Part shown: positions 38,728 through 49,000 of the stretch, in pieces
How positions within the stretch are numbered: the stretch's first letter is position 1
How the letters are laid out: each line of letters starts with the position of its first letter
Source: Bremerella sp. JC817
GTDB lineage: Bacteria > Planctomycetota > Planctomycetia > Pirellulales > Pirellulaceae
Assembly: GCF_040718835.1 (NCBI RefSeq)
Contig: NZ_JBFEFG010000274.1
Location: 806,001 to 870,000, forward strand
Reading direction: 5' to 3'
Length of the DNA: 64,000 nt
Notes under the pieces: generated by a model
What the model saw: the letters and a program-made list of their open reading frames with translations, nothing else
Databases searched by the model: none
Told to the model about the DNA's origin: nothing
Made by a program: the position numbers and the translations under genes

Positions 38728-39506
38728 CACATGATCCCCAGAATCCAACCTTCGAGATCGGCGATCTGTCGCTCCTCGTCGGTTAATGGCGGGTCGAAGT
38801 ACCGCTTCAAGAATCCACGCTCATCCATCTCACTGAGCCAGCGAGCGATGGCGTAGGCATCTTGTTGGTCAGCCGTCCGGTCCTCTCGGGGATACCTGTT
38901 GCGGAAGATCGACGGATACACCTCAACGATCACGCTCTTGTCGCTGGGTACTTGCCAACCGTCGAATGGCCAAATGTGAACCAGATCGCCGACTTCCTCT
39001 CGGATGCGCAGCAGCCACGGAAGTCGGGCATGGGTGGACTTGGCCACGCTCCCCTGTACATCGAACTGAAACATGCTCTTCGCTGAACTGGTCCATTTCT
39101 CGGTCAGTCGGAACTCTGCGCTGCTGCCGGTGCGGTCAGGTGGCCCTTCGGCTCGATCACGGATGAAATCGACGTAGGTGTGCGGTTCGTGCGTCGGCCA
39201 GTGAGCTACGAAGTCTTCGAGGAACTCAGGCCACGACGTAAGCTTGTGTTGCTCAAAGTAGTTGAGGGGGAACGAGAACCCGTGGTCGATCCCGGCGATG
39301 AATCGATGGCCAGATCGGGCCTGCTCGATCAGCCACTCGGCGATCTCTTGTCGAGTCCAATTCCAACTTTTGGATTCTGGAGCGGCTGGGGTGGTGACTC
39401 GTTCGGGAAGGCAGGTTGTGGCGGCATAGACTTGAAGTCCAGCGAGACGGGATGTCGGCGTCTGTGCGCCCGAATAGTCGATGCCGATTTGGAGGTGGAA
39501 GGTCAT
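38727..39506 (-). CDS. DUF429-like protein (RNase H-type fold)
   Basis: A 259-residue protein. IGIDYSGAQTPTSRLAGLQV at the start, VIVEVYPSIFRNRYP near residue 190 and ADQQDAYAIARWL near 220 match the three acidic motifs of DUF429, a family with a predicted RNase H-like fold. It could be a nuclease acting downstream of the helicase; activity is not shown. It overlaps the helicase stop by 4 bases (ATGA). Confidence 0.55.
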   Translation of the reverse strand: MTFHLQIGIDYSGAQTPTSRLAGLQVYAATTCLPERVTTPAAPESKSWNWTRQEIAEWLIEQARSGHRFIAGIDHGFSFPLNYFEQHKLTSWPEFLEDFVAHWPTHEPHTYVDFIRDRAEGPPDRTGSSAEFRLTEKWTSSAKSMFQFDVQGSVAKSTHARLPWLLRIREEVGDLVHIWPFDGWQVPSDKSVIVEVYPSIFRNRYPREDRTADQQDAYAIARWLSEMDERGFLKRYFDPPLTDEERQIADLEGWILGIM

Positions 39507-42500
39507 GTCCCTGTCGGCTCCACGGAATCCGGTGTGCCGTTGTGTCCCTGATAACTGATCGGACTCAGATCGATCATTAGACTGCTGCGGATTTCAGCGA
39601 TGCGATCCTCGGGAATGTTGGTGAGAAGGTGTTCGACAAGTTCGGCTTGGCGAGGCTGTCCAAATGCCAGTCGGTAGATTGCGAGCGTCTTCAAGAGCGA
39701 CGACAACTTCGCTCGATCTCGGCTGAACGGATAGAACGGGATGATTCGTTCGATTTGGTACTTATCCGCCTCGACGTGCCAATAAGGGATCAGTTCGCAC
39801 TTCCCGTTGCCGGTTCTTTCCTCAACGGCGGCAACGTCGAAAAGCGCATCCCAGACGCCACTTGCCTGCACAGATTCACTCGTCAGGCGGTCTCGGTACT
39901 TGCTCGCAATCTGCTGACGGATGACGAGGCCCTTGAAGCGGTTAATCCGGCCCTCACGCTGTTCAAGATCAATCGGATTGGACGGCAGATTCCAGTGAAC
40001 GATCTTGCGGCAGTAGGTGTGAAAGTCGAGACCCTCTTGGCCAATCGACGTTGTGGCCAGCACGAACGGGCGAAACGGCGAATTGAAGTTGTTCCGAATC
40101 CCCTTGATACGATCCTGCCCTTCGTCGGTTTCAACACGCTGGTTCCCCATGTCCACAGCGTAATGGCACCGCATGTTCCGCCGTTTGTTCTTCAGGAAGC
40201 TGTTCAGGTCATCGACCTTGATCGAAGCTGTTCCAAGGTTCATCGACGCCACAAGGCGGTGGTACATCTCCCAGAGCGACGGGCTGTCGGCTCTCACAAC
40301 ATGGGCAAACTCGTCCAAGACCGACTGAAGGCATCCATCGACGCAGTATTGGAGTACCCGACGCCAGTACGTTGGTCGGGCGGTGCTGAGACGAACAGCG
40401 GCGATGGACTCGGGCTTGTTGAACAAGCTGAGAAACTCGCTCGCAAGATCAAACGCAAAGAGTGAGGCGTCGTAGAACTCTGGCTGGAACTGCTCCCTCG
40501 CACATCTCAGTGCGACGACGGCAGGGCTGGCGATTGCCATGTCTGCTAGAACTTCTGCCAAGTCGTCTGGTAACGGCCCGAGACCTGCTTCGTCAGGCTG
40601 ATTGAAGCAGCGTACCAATTCCTCGAAGTGCTTTTCTTTGGAACTGGCCTGCCCACGTTCGCTGCTGTCTTCCTTGTTGGCATTGAGGAAATCCGAGTCA
40701 TCCGACTCGGCGACCCATTTCAGCCAGTCAGCAAGTCCCTCCTTCATTGATGGTGTACGGCGGTCGAAGAGGAGTGGAGCGGCCCAGTACCACTTGTCCG
40801 ACTCACCTGTCGAGGTTCCGAAGCGGTGAAGCTCAGCGTCTTCGATCAGCCCGTTGACTCTGGCGACGAGTTCGCTGCGAAGTTCTGACAGCGACCGTTT
40901 TCGGAGCAGAGCATCATTCGGATCGAAGAGGTTGGCCAGCGTGTGGGACGGATACAGCAGCGTGAAGTTCGACATGTTTCCTGCTGACTCACCAGCGTCA
41001 GTCTTTTTCTGAGAGAACACCAACTGAGGAATGGGGTGCCGACGCTCCGTCTTGGCGTGAAAGTATTTCCGGGCTTCCTTTTCCTGTGGATCGATGGAGT
41101 TTGGGTTCCCAATCGTCCGTCGCTCCACCTCGAATGAGATCAGCGACGACAACATTCGGGGCACCATGAGCCAAGCGGAGAAGATGAGCGTCTTCGAGAA
41201 TCCGGTGGCGTCGGCGAAGGCACCTGCGAGCGGGTAACACGGCAGGCTTGGTGGAATCCACAGCAGATTCTCGCCGTTCTGCCCAAGTACCTCTTGGAGA
41301 ACTTGACTGAGCTTGGCGTTGGTCGCAGACGAGCCATCATCAGCGAGAACACCCTTGTAGCGATGGACTATTCGGTGGTTGATCCACGCCGTCGAGTTGG
41401 CCTTCAGCACCTTGCGAACGTCCGCCTTGTTCTTCCTCGCCTTAAGCTGCTGCTTGAGCTTGTAGTCGTCGAGGAACGACAGGGGAAACGGTGCCGACTT
41501 ACAGAACTCAATCGGCGCATGAAGCTGGTGTTTGGCCTGCGTGTCGGTTTCGTTCAGGTAGCGCACTACGTTGTCCGTGGCAATAAAGTTCTGAATGTCT
41601 CCAGACGACACCTGCAATGGGTGCGACTGCCACTTGTCCACGGTCATGGCGTTGAAGTCCTGCGAAACGCTGAGGCGTTCCGTCCGGCACATGACCCGTC
41701 GAAGAACCTGCTGCACTGAATCCCGGTGCGATGTGTCAATCTCACCCGGCTTGATGCCTAATTCCAGCAGTTGCTTGAACAGCGCCTGCCGGTGTGTTTC
41801 GTAGCCGCCCAAAGCGTCCTTGTCGCCATCAAAAAGAAAACTCAGGATCGTCCGAAACTCCTTGTAGTGTTCCTCACCGCTTTCCCACGGCGAGTCTCCT
41901 GAGTACGCCTTGAACGGCGTGGCCGACAGGAGAAGAATGCGAGCCTTCTCCTTGGCAAAGATGCGGCGGGCGATTTCGGCTGCCTCTGACTCGCTCTCCT
42001 GATTCACAAGCTCTTTGAACCGTTGAAACTCGTCGAGGATGTAGATGTCGGCGTCGATGTACTCGACACACACTTCGGACAGCATGTCCTTGAGTTCCCG
42101 CACCAAGTGGTCAGACCCGTCTCGATACTGGCCGAGGTTCTTCAGCGTGAGTAACTTCGTGAACTCGACTACGGCATCGTAAAGGGAAATCGATTTGAAA
42201 ATCCCGAGATGCGAGAACAATGGACAATCGGAGTATTTCAGCCGCTTCTTCCTGATCGCCGTCAGGAATCGACTGTGGCAGCATGGCCGTAGTGGCCAGC
42301 CGCATGGATTGTCTCGTTCTGCATCCAGTTCACGGAACCAGTCGCTCGCTGCCTTCTGGACACTTGCACGAAGCATGGCAGACAGAGCCTTGCCATGACC
42401 GCTCAACTGCTCGTCCTGTATCAGCAGCGAATAGAGAATTCGACGCTCTCCCTGCTGGCCGGTGCTGCTGCCTTTGTTGAACGAGGTTGCCGGTGTCAGC

Positions 42501-42883
42501 GTATTCAGTCGCAGAACGCCTTGATCCCCGCCTTCCGGCTGGAAGGCCAGATAGGTCAGGCGGCTCGCAAAGCGGTCATGGGAGCGCTGGTCGGGGTAGA
42601 TGTCGAGCTTGCCGACGTTCTCGTGGGCGATGACCTGATTCGAGCAGATGTACGTCACCTTGAGCGGTGTCGAGTCACCCGATTCGATCTTGTCCACAAT
42701 CCTTCGGGCGATGACGCCTTTGGCAACGATGGTCTTTCCGAGGCCGACTTCATCAGCTACCAGCATTCTCTGCTGGCCATTCCTGAACAGGTTGTTGTAG
42801 ACGACATTTACGGTCTCTCGCTGAAAGTCCTTGAGGGCAGCCAGACTCCGTGTGACATGCTCGTCGATGGGAGGCGTCGTCAT
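39503..42883 (-). CDS. SNF2-family helicase of defence operon
   Basis: A 1126-residue superfamily 2 helicase of the SNF2/RapA kind. Motif I is LVADEVGLGKTIVAKG (about 40-56), motif II is YILDEFQRFKEL (DEFQ in place of DEAH/DEAQ, about 290), motif III is LLLSATPFKAYSG (about 325), and motif VI is DLEQREGRINRFKG (about 985). DrmD of DISARM is a SNF2 helicase of comparable size, but no DrmA or DrmB is present. It overlaps the phospholipase D-like gene by 4 bases, so the two are co-made. It probably moves along or remodels invading DNA for the neighbouring nuclease candidates; that is inference. Confidence 0.85.
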   Translation of the reverse strand: MTTPPIDEHVTRSLAALKDFQRETVNVVYNNLFRNGQQRMLVADEVGLGKTIVAKGVIARRIVDKIESGDSTPLKVTYICSNQVIAHENVGKLDIYPDQRSHDRFASRLTYLAFQPEGGDQGVLRLNTLTPATSFNKGSSTGQQGERRILYSLLIQDEQLSGHGKALSAMLRASVQKAASDWFRELDAERDNPCGWPLRPCCHSRFLTAIRKKRLKYSDCPLFSHLGIFKSISLYDAVVEFTKLLTLKNLGQYRDGSDHLVRELKDMLSEVCVEYIDADIYILDEFQRFKELVNQESESEAAEIARRIFAKEKARILLLSATPFKAYSGDSPWESGEEHYKEFRTILSFLFDGDKDALGGYETHRQALFKQLLELGIKPGEIDTSHRDSVQQVLRRVMCRTERLSVSQDFNAMTVDKWQSHPLQVSSGDIQNFIATDNVVRYLNETDTQAKHQLHAPIEFCKSAPFPLSFLDDYKLKQQLKARKNKADVRKVLKANSTAWINHRIVHRYKGVLADDGSSATNAKLSQVLQEVLGQNGENLLWIPPSLPCYPLAGAFADATGFSKTLIFSAWLMVPRMLSSLISFEVERRTIGNPNSIDPQEKEARKYFHAKTERRHPIPQLVFSQKKTDAGESAGNMSNFTLLYPSHTLANLFDPNDALLRKRSLSELRSELVARVNGLIEDAELHRFGTSTGESDKWYWAAPLLFDRRTPSMKEGLADWLKWVAESDDSDFLNANKEDSSERGQASSKEKHFEELVRCFNQPDEAGLGPLPDDLAEVLADMAIASPAVVALRCAREQFQPEFYDASLFAFDLASEFLSLFNKPESIAAVRLSTARPTYWRRVLQYCVDGCLQSVLDEFAHVVRADSPSLWEMYHRLVASMNLGTASIKVDDLNSFLKNKRRNMRCHYAVDMGNQRVETDEGQDRIKGIRNNFNSPFRPFVLATTSIGQEGLDFHTYCRKIVHWNLPSNPIDLEQREGRINRFKGLVIRQQIASKYRDRLTSESVQASGVWDALFDVAAVEERTGNGKCELIPYWHVEADKYQIERIIPFYPFSRDRAKLSSLLKTLAIYRLAFGQPRQAELVEHLLTNIPEDRIAEIRSSLMIDLSPISYQGHNGTPDSVEPTGT

Positions 42884-44715
42884 TGGCGATTCCTCCGAGT
42901 CTGCTGGGGCACAATCTGCTTAAATGCCTCCCAGAACTCTAAGAACTCCTGCGGAACGACTCGACGGGTCGGGTCTTCTTCGTCCTCCTTACGAAGCTGT
43001 TCGATTACGTCGTCGATAGCCTTCAATCGCCGAGGAGAACGGGACGCCGAGAGCAACAACTGTTCAAAGATTGGAGACGAGGTATCCCAGATGCTCGCTG
43101 TCTCGCCGTTTGACTTACCCCGTTTGTCTGGTTCCGTACCGACTGGCTCTTTGTCACCATCGTCAGCCAAGAGGAAACGCAGGTACTCGAAGAAACGATC
43201 CCGGCTGTTGATGATGCTGCGCAGAATCCGACTGACACGAGTTTCGGGCAGGCCGACGATTGCCACTTTCGTCAGGAAGGACCGAAGCCGGTCGGAACCC
43301 TGCCAGATGTCGAAGCGGAGAAATCGGCTCAGATTGCTCTCATTGATGTTCTGGAATGTTAAGGTCGTGACGCAGCCCGGTAGCAACTCCTGCGGTTCAG
43401 CAGCGTCCGCATTGAACGGTGACACTGTGACCTTTAAGTCGTGCCATGTGCTGGGGCCGGGATCGAGAACCAAATGCAGGTCGAAGTTGGCCTCGTTCTC
43501 CGAGGGAGTCACCTCGGCTCGCTGAATGTCTATGTGCTTAAGCAGGGCGAACTCCAGCAGCCGCAACTTCTCTTCCAACTTCTTTCTTTCCGAATCGTCA
43601 ATCGGCTCTTGGGGCGGTTGGTATTGTTGAAAGATTCCGCCTTTCTCGTCCGCCCCGAGAAGCTCGTCTTTGAGGCGGTCGAGTTGCACAGCGGCGCTGC
43701 TTCCTCTGAGTTCCAAAAGGAACTCGATGTTGCGCTCAAAAGCTGCCTTCGTTGCATTGCCAGAACCAAGGAACCACGAAACGCCGCTTGTGTTGCCCTG
43801 ATACACATAGAGCTTGGCGTGAAGGTTCTGTTCCGCTTGCTCACCCTCGCCGTCTTCGCCTTGCTCCTGACTCTCACCATCGACGATCAGGTCAGAGATG
43901 CAAAAGGTGCGAATGTCTGAGAGTGAATCGGGCTTGAGCCTGTGCAATTCCTCCCGGCACCCGAACAGAAGCAGTTCGTCGGCCACGTTTTCTCGCAAGG
44001 TGCGAACTGCTTCGTCGTGGACGAAAGGGCTGATGCAGATGGCTCGACTCCCCGTCTGCGAGACAATCGGGTTCGAATACCCGTCGATTCCAACCGGGTG
44101 AAACGTGAAGTTGTTACTGAATCCCGCAGGAGGACGAAACTCGACACGGCGCAGATCAGCGACGAACTTCCTGTCGCCATCGAACCCTTCGTGAGACAAG
44201 AGGTGTGAAACGAATGATGCCAGTGGTAGATTCCTCGCCTGACGCTCCTCGGTGACTTCACCATCGAGGTGGGCGGCAATGTCCCAACTGCGGTCGTAGG
44301 TCAGGTTGCGACTCAGGACGATGACTCGGTACATCGTGGGCTGGTCATCGTGTTCGTACCGAAGCACCCAGACTTTGGGATGAAACGACGTGTAGGCATT
44401 GTCCGGCAGGATGCCGACAACACACGGTTCCAACAGTCCGTACAGCCGGTTGTGCTTCTTGGGAACGTGAATCTTGCCCCGCTGATGGTAGATGCGCAGC
44501 ACTTCGGGACAGCGTTGAATTGCTTCGAGAAGCTGAACCCGCTCTGTCTCGAAGTTGCCCTCCAAGGTCTGCGAGAAGAACAGTGCGACCGGAATGGAAA
44601 GCAGCGTATTCAGGTCCAGCGTGTAGGTGGCGGCGACGGCCTTGGCCAACCGATAACCACTGGGCGGGATCAACATGGCCCCGTAATCGAGCCGGTGCTT
44701 CTTCACATCAAGCAT
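42880..44715 (-). CDS. Phospholipase D-like nuclease candidate
   Basis: A 611-residue protein with two PLD-type HxK motifs: SFHPKVWVLRY (about 120) and QNLHAKLYVYQG (about 315), the second followed by SGNATKAAFERN. The spacing between His and the GSxN-like element is as in PLD superfamily nucleases and phosphatidyltransferases. DISARM DrmC is also a PLD protein but is much shorter; this one has a long extra C-terminal half (beta-rich, unrecognised). ATG 44715 overlaps the DUF6361 stop by 8 bases; an upstream frame is not protein-like. A DNA-cutting role is inferred. Confidence 0.8.
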   Translation of the reverse strand: MLDVKKHRLDYGAMLIPPSGYRLAKAVAATYTLDLNTLLSIPVALFFSQTLEGNFETERVQLLEAIQRCPEVLRIYHQRGKIHVPKKHNRLYGLLEPCVVGILPDNAYTSFHPKVWVLRYEHDDQPTMYRVIVLSRNLTYDRSWDIAAHLDGEVTEERQARNLPLASFVSHLLSHEGFDGDRKFVADLRRVEFRPPAGFSNNFTFHPVGIDGYSNPIVSQTGSRAICISPFVHDEAVRTLRENVADELLLFGCREELHRLKPDSLSDIRTFCISDLIVDGESQEQGEDGEGEQAEQNLHAKLYVYQGNTSGVSWFLGSGNATKAAFERNIEFLLELRGSSAAVQLDRLKDELLGADEKGGIFQQYQPPQEPIDDSERKKLEEKLRLLEFALLKHIDIQRAEVTPSENEANFDLHLVLDPGPSTWHDLKVTVSPFNADAAEPQELLPGCVTTLTFQNINESNLSRFLRFDIWQGSDRLRSFLTKVAIVGLPETRVSRILRSIINSRDRFFEYLRFLLADDGDKEPVGTEPDKRGKSNGETASIWDTSSPIFEQLLLSASRSPRRLKAIDDVIEQLRKEDEEDPTRRVVPQEFLEFWEAFKQIVPQQTRRNRQ

Positions 44716-45976
44716 CGTCGGCCTCCTGTGACGTGAGGCCGTCGTCGATGTCCCTGATGATCGTTCGGGCGACGTTGAGGCGGTAGTTAAGATCGCCGAT
44801 ACCCACCCACTCGCTCTCACTGATGTCGGCAGTGGGATGCAGACGGGCACGAGCTTTCTTGTTGAGGCGTTCCTGTCGGGTCACGAGAGCGTCGAGCTTC
44901 TCCGTGGTTGCCGCCCCGTGAATGCCATCGATCCACGCTTCAACGAACTCAATGGTGTAGTCCTTCACTTGCCGAGCGTGCAGCTTCGTAAGTTGCCACA
45001 AGAAGCCTGTGTCCCATCGGTCCCAAGGGAAGCTCGTCAGTTCAGTCTTCCACTCGTCCCAAATCGCCTCAAACTCTTTGTGAAGCTGTTTCGTCCCTCG
45101 CTTCTCTTGAATCAGGCAGTTGTACCGAATGTGCGCTCCGTACATGAGTTGCCAGAAATCTCTGGCCGCAGCGATGACCCGCTGAAGATCGTCAGGCAAT
45201 CTGTTGAGGAAAGGAGCTTCATCGGCGAATGTGGTGAAGTTCCAATCAGAGGGAAGGTCGAGGAATTTGCGGCGCAGATTGCTGTCGAGGAGAATCTGCC
45301 CGATAAGGCTCAGCGGAACACGAGCTTCGATCTGGCGAGAGAGAAACGAGGCTTCATCTTGAGAGAGGTGAATCGTCAGCGAGTCGATCCAGTCGTCATC
45401 GTAGGCTGGAGTATTGATCGTTTCGTTGGATTGCTCTTCGGCATCCGGGTCATCGCCCTTCGTCTTGTCGGTTCCTTGAACCAGATCACGAAGAGGCTGG
45501 TCAGGGTTAGCGAACTTCTGACAGAACCCTTGAAGCGAAAGGTTTGTGCGGATCAGTCCGAACTGCCGGATGCCGGTCCAATAGACTGACGACGGCTTTC
45601 GCTGAACCTCACCCTTCTTACCGACGAAAGACGCTCCAATGATTTGATGGGCTGAATCGCCTTCGTAGTTGGCAACCATTGCCTCCATGCACAGGTTTTC
45701 GTGGTCATTGAGGTATGTCGCCAGCTTCCGCCGCCGACGCTGGTTGGGTGGCAGCTTCTCGTAGTCCCTGAAGATGCGGGGGACAGTCAGGAAGTATTTC
45801 GCTCTCGTCTGGATCGTCGAGATTCCGGGGAACAGCGAGTCGGAGAATGAATCTCGGATGACGCCGATACCCAATTCGTCGATCACACCGGGAGTGGAGA
45901 GCAAGTCGATGACCGACTTGACTTTCTCACGATGCTCAGACGAAAAATCGACCCATCCAAGTGCTGACACGTTCAT
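44708..45976 (-). CDS. DUF6361-family protein
   Basis: A 422-residue protein with the hallmarks of DUF6361: an opening SALGWVDFSSEHR, then DELGIGVIRDSFSDSLFPG and STIQTRAKYFLTVPRIF. The family is uncharacterised. In my recollection it is often next to a PLD protein and a helicase, as here, which suggests one complex. No catalytic motif is visible. It begins 65 bases after the large TPR gene (GGAAGGAA just upstream), the widest gap in this operon. Confidence 0.75.
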   Translation of the reverse strand: MNVSALGWVDFSSEHREKVKSVIDLLSTPGVIDELGIGVIRDSFSDSLFPGISTIQTRAKYFLTVPRIFRDYEKLPPNQRRRRKLATYLNDHENLCMEAMVANYEGDSAHQIIGASFVGKKGEVQRKPSSVYWTGIRQFGLIRTNLSLQGFCQKFANPDQPLRDLVQGTDKTKGDDPDAEEQSNETINTPAYDDDWIDSLTIHLSQDEASFLSRQIEARVPLSLIGQILLDSNLRRKFLDLPSDWNFTTFADEAPFLNRLPDDLQRVIAAARDFWQLMYGAHIRYNCLIQEKRGTKQLHKEFEAIWDEWKTELTSFPWDRWDTGFLWQLTKLHARQVKDYTIEFVEAWIDGIHGAATTEKLDALVTRQERLNKKARARLHPTADISESEWVGIGDLNYRLNVARTIIRDIDDGLTSQEADDA

Positions 45977-46041
45977 TTCCTTCCGTCTTACTTCGTTTGT
46001 AGTCTTCTAAACTCGGTAACTGTTGCTCTTGACAGCATCCG

Positions 46042-49000
46042 CTACAGGATTCGCATTGATCTCCATGCCACGATTAGCTTCGCCACCTCGCTCTGGGCGA
46101 TGGGGTTTACGAGGAATCGCTGGTTGACCGACGAAAGCAGCTTCTCCGTAACCTGAAAAACATCCCGCCCCGTTCCAAGTTCATCTAAAAGACGGAATAC
46201 AAGGTAGTCTGTTGACCGTGGAAGCATCGGCTGCGCCCACAACTGCTTTAAGAAGTCTGCGACAACTTGGATGGCGGCGTTTTCGTCACAGTCAGGCCCT
46301 CTAAGTAGCCAAGTGATACTCACGAAAGGGAAGGCCAACGACCAGTCAGCTTGCCGTGCTGCCTCCAAAAGTGCTTCGCCGTCGATTCTCGTGTGAAGAT
46401 AGCCAGCCGCAGCCAACCGAACCACGGCCTTGTTGTACTTCTCTCGATCAATGATGCCTGCTTCAACTGCTCTCAATAGAATTGGTTGGGTTGCGAGACC
46501 ATCGACGTTGAAGTCGGCCTTTGCCAGTTGACGCAGACGAAGATCGTCTGAGTACAAGGCCCGAGCAGGATCGCTGGCGGCCAAAATTGTGTCGAGGCTT
46601 TCGTCCCCAATGAGTTCGAGCAACTCCTTGCGTTCCTCTCGCTTCGTGGACAATTCTGGCGACCACGGCAAAATGTCGCAGTTGTCGTCGATCCACTTGA
46701 TGAGCGTCTCAAGGGACAGGAGATAAGACTCCACATCCGCTTCTGTTACCTCACGGCGCACGAAGTGCTGTCCCTCCTTGGTCAGCGTCATGAACCCTCT
46801 GCGGCTGATCGCACTCCGCTTATGAAGCGTATCAGTCAGCAAGTCGATTGTCGCCTGAGCAATCCCGAGCCGCCCTACTGTGGACACAACCTCATCGGCC
46901 AGAGATAAAGCGTGAATGGTCATCAACGAGACAGGATCAATTACACACTTCACACTTTCCCGATCAAGAATCTGAACCGCTGACTCACTCTCTGCTGCTG
47001 TGCCAGACGCACAGATTACTTTGCCGTCTTCGTGTTCGGTCAGGTGACTCCACGCCTGAATGATGTCGCATTGGAGGAAACGGGCGACGGCACCGATGGG
47101 CAGGGGATGTGAGGCATACAAAGAATGTGCTTGAGTAATGACCTGCTGTCGTTCGTCTTGTTGCTTTTCGAGCTTCGTCAGGAGTTCCTTCACCCCCTCC
47201 TCTCCCGGCTTCATCTTCATCGCCACGAATCCACCAGCCTGATCTGGATACCGCACTTCCAATACTTTGCCGGATTCGTGAAATGCGTGAACGTACTTGT
47301 TCTTTATTTCGGTTATGACCCCCTGTTCCGAGGACATCGGCGACTCTTTCAGCAATACTGTGTCGCCCGGCTTCTTTCCGAGAAGCGCCTTTGCCAACGG
47401 GTGGCTTGGCGAAAGTTCCCCTCTGGCGACATCGGCTCCCTCTCGATCTTCGATGACGTACCACTGAAGCTCGTCGTTCGAGTCCTTTACGCACACAGCG
47501 ACATCAACGCCACACTCATGCACTTCGAGCCAGTCGTGCTTATTGATGTCGGAAAGAAATGTTTGAAGGTACTGGAGATGTACCTTGCCAACCGAGTGAA
47601 CTCTCCTCATTTCATAAAGGAGTTGAATCGCCTCACGGTATCGCTTTCGGGCGGCATAGAGTTGAGCAATCTGTTGACCGCATTCAATCGGAAGCTGCCG
47701 CCAGTCCGGTGGGTTGTCCAAGAACGCATCCAAAGCCACATCGTCGTGCTGGCGAAGAAAGATCACCGCAACCTGTACTCGCCGCTTCTCGTTATCTGGG
47801 AACGCCTCAATCAGTTCCTCACAGACTGAGCGGGCCGATGCTAGGTCGCCAATCTCTTGGAGAATGGACACCTCGACATCGGTGACGAATTCCAGCGGTC
47901 CAGCGGCCTCTCGCAGCGTTCTGCACACGACAAGCGCCTTGTTCAGCAGACTAGCTTGATAGCAGGCATGGATGTACTTTCGTGTGAGTGGAGAATCTGC
48001 CGTCGTGTCTACAACTCGTTCGAACACTGTTGCAGCCTCAACCCAGCGCCCCGTCGCTCCGAGTTCATTCCCCAAGAGGAATTGATGGGTTGCTGGCGTA
48101 CTTGCTGACGAAACCCTGTACGCCTTGTCCAAGGTGCCGTTGGCATCATCTGACTCACCCATCGCCCGAAGAACTTGAGAAGCACTAACGAGCGCACTTA
48201 CGTCCGTGGGGGCAGATGCAACAATCTCCTCTGACAGTTGACGAGCCTCCGCCAACCGGCCTTGCTCCATGAGAAGTTCCACGAGTATTTGTCGTGCTGA
48301 GAAGGCCAGTTCCTCAGAGGGAGACGATTTTATGAAGGTATTCGCTTCCTTGATGGCCTCGTCGGTGCGGTTGGCCTGCCACAACAACTGGACGACAATC
48401 AACGGAATTTGCGGCAGTTCGTCGCAGGCTCCAATCGACTGGGCTATGTCAATAGCGGCTGAGAGATCGCCGTCTTCACGGGCGGCGAGTGCGCTTTGGT
48501 AAAGGACGGCTGGATGTTCTGGGGTAACTTGTTTTGCTCGGGTAAGGTATTTGGCTGCATCCTGATCGTTGCCAAGTAGACGACTGGCTATGGCAGCGTT
48601 CAGAAGCCATGTGACCCGCAGTCGAAGCGCATTATCGTCGTGAAGCGCATCACAGGCGTTGCTGAGCAATTCGACGACGTATTGAAGATCGGAGCGACTT
48701 TCCTCATTGAGTTGTTCGATCCGAACAGGCGACAGCGGATTTCCTGTGTAAGAATGAAGAATCGTCTCTCCAAGAGTTCCCTTTATGTCAGGATGATTGT
48801 CCGCATCGTTGTCCACTGCAAGCTGAAGCCACTCTCGGGCGGAAGTCGAGTCTCCTCGGCGCCGGGCAACGAACCCGAGAGCCAGCGCCACCTCCGAGTT
48901 TGTGCGACAATGTTCAGGTACTCGCTCGACCAGTTTATCGAGCGGCTCGTCACTGGATTGGATCAGGACTGAATACGCCTGAAAGTTCACTGGATTGCGC

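Noticed and set aside
39503..45976. A complete DISARM system
   Set aside because: No DrmA (DUF1998 helicase), DrmB or DISARM methylase in the window.
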